From the NCBI GenBank assembly GCA_036897625.1, contig JAYMTA010001388.1, forward strand, positions 1 to 20,224: DNA of 20,224 bases, written 5' to 3'. This document shows positions 19,541-20,224 of this stretch, piece by piece. Source of the DNA: Pelargonium cotyledonis (lineage: Eukaryota > Streptophyta > Magnoliopsida > Geraniales > Geraniaceae). Numbering within the stretch: position 1 is the stretch's first letter; each line of letters opens with the position of its first letter. The position numbers and the translations under genes were made by a program. The notes under the pieces are model-generated. The model was not told where the DNA came from and made no database searches. It was given only the letters and a program-made list of their open reading frames with translations.

Positions 19541-19935
19541 ATGATCACAGAGGTTCCTGTATTATTCTATTTATTTCACCAGATTCTTTGTACTTTAGTT
19601 TGTTCTTGCGATATTATAGTATCGCATTTCTCGTTCCCGCGATGTCTATTCCGTTAAATCACTAACGAAATCCGTCAAAACTAATTGACGGACTTAGTTT
19701 TAAATATTAAATCCAATTTAAAATATGTTTTTACTAGTTTGCCCTTTTAACTTTTCCATTTACTGTTTATTATAATAACCAGAACAATCAAATAAGAACA
19801 CCAAAACCAAATCTATCAAATATATAAAAACATGCAAACACTAGATGGAATCATGATTCATACCAGCAGATCTATGAGGAACCCCATACATAAAACTCAA
19901 ACATTGGTGCAGCATCATAAATCGAGCCCTTGTTC
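19541..19935. other. AT-rich spacer with two small hairpins
   Basis: No gene is seen. GCGATA/TATCGC arms form an 18-nt near-palindrome at 19608-19625, and TCCGTCAA/TTGACGGA arms with a 6-nt loop lie at 19671-19692. Part of this stretch may still belong to the LINE 5' UTR. Confidence 0.45.
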
Positions 19936-20187
19936 TCATCTCCGACCTTGCAAGTGCATCTTCTCGTACCTTTCACCGTTAAACCACCTCTCTCTTTCTT
20001 CATTGGTCTCGTACTCTTTCCATGCCTTCGAGTTGAAGAACGAGATCAACGACCCGGAGCAGATCTAGAGCGGTCTGCCTCCCAAACTCCACACATCGGT
20101 CTTCGGCTGGAGACGGAGCAATAACGACGGCAAGGCTGAGCTCCGGCGAGCTCGGTGGTGGCCTCCTCCTTTTCTTCTCCAACTCAT
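19936..20187 (-). pseudogene. Unassigned coding-like segment
   Basis: The minus strand has an ATG at 20187 and one frame to a TGA at 19936, interrupted only by a TAG at 20067-20065. It contains PKTDVWSLGGRPL before the stop and FFNSKAWKEYETNEERERW after it. DVWSLG resembles a protein-kinase motif, but the rest does not look like a kinase. GC content is higher than in the neighbouring spacer. It could be a decayed gene, an exon of a gene continuing beyond the window, or chance. The plus strand is also partly open here, so the strand is uncertain. Confidence 0.25.
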
Positions 20188-20224
20188 GATCACAGTGTGC
20201 AGTATATATAATTTCTGGAAAAGG

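Noticed and set aside
1..20224. tRNA, rRNA or CRISPR arrays
   Set aside because: No cloverleaf-like sequence, rRNA core or regularly spaced repeat was recognised by reading; a tRNAscan or Infernal run would be needed to exclude small RNAs.

Overview
The window looks like nuclear DNA of a eudicot plant. The evidence is AT-rich spacers, GT-AG introns of 87 to about 790 nt, a CYP81-type cytochrome P450, a plant-style PIG-M (GPI mannosyltransferase I) gene and a plant L1-type LINE with a 3' RNase H domain. No bacterial operons, Shine-Dalgarno sites or CRISPR arrays are seen. The species cannot be named from the sequence.

Layout, left to right. 1-1385 is mostly non-genic and holds a near-perfect palindrome (225-249) and a coding-like scrap (266-510). 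1386-2887 is a non-autonomous element with about 115-bp terminal inverted repeats and a GC-rich, apparently captured gene segment (Pack-MULE-like); a 177-bp hAT-type MITE with a recognisable 8-bp target duplication is nested inside it. 3604-5221 (+) is a CYP81-family P450, intact except for a frameshift near residue 52. Just downstream (about 5423-5880) lies a decayed second CYP81 copy with stops, frameshifts, a large internal deletion and the haem cysteine changed. 6357-9349 (-) is an intact four-exon PIG-M gene of 436 codons. Upstream of it on the same strand (10741-10930) sits one orphan exon of a NYN-domain ribonuclease gene with a preserved splice donor.

11.0-12.9 kb is repeat-rich spacer: a 22-bp tandem repeat, a GGGTTACCC-rich repeat, a cluster of GCTCGC-type motifs like CACTA subterminal DNA, a hairpin and diverged direct repeats. 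13146-13580 (+) is a small two-membrane-segment protein gene with its own TATA box and a 5' UTR intron; its function is unknown. 14058 to about 19540 (-) is a near-full-length but dead LINE. It has an ORF1 remnant with a zinc-knuckle-like piece, then an ORF2 with endonuclease, reverse transcriptase, zf-RVT and RNase H, and ends in a 3' hairpin and poly(A) tail. The last 680 bp contain two small hairpins and an unassigned coding-like stretch on the minus strand.

The genes do not form a pathway. PIG-M acts in GPI-anchor synthesis in the ER, the P450 would act in specialised metabolism at the ER, and the rest is transposon-driven. No clearly new biological system was found. The most useful observations are the CYP81 gene and pseudogene pair, the composite TIR element with its nested MITE, the orphan NYN exon, and the small membrane protein.
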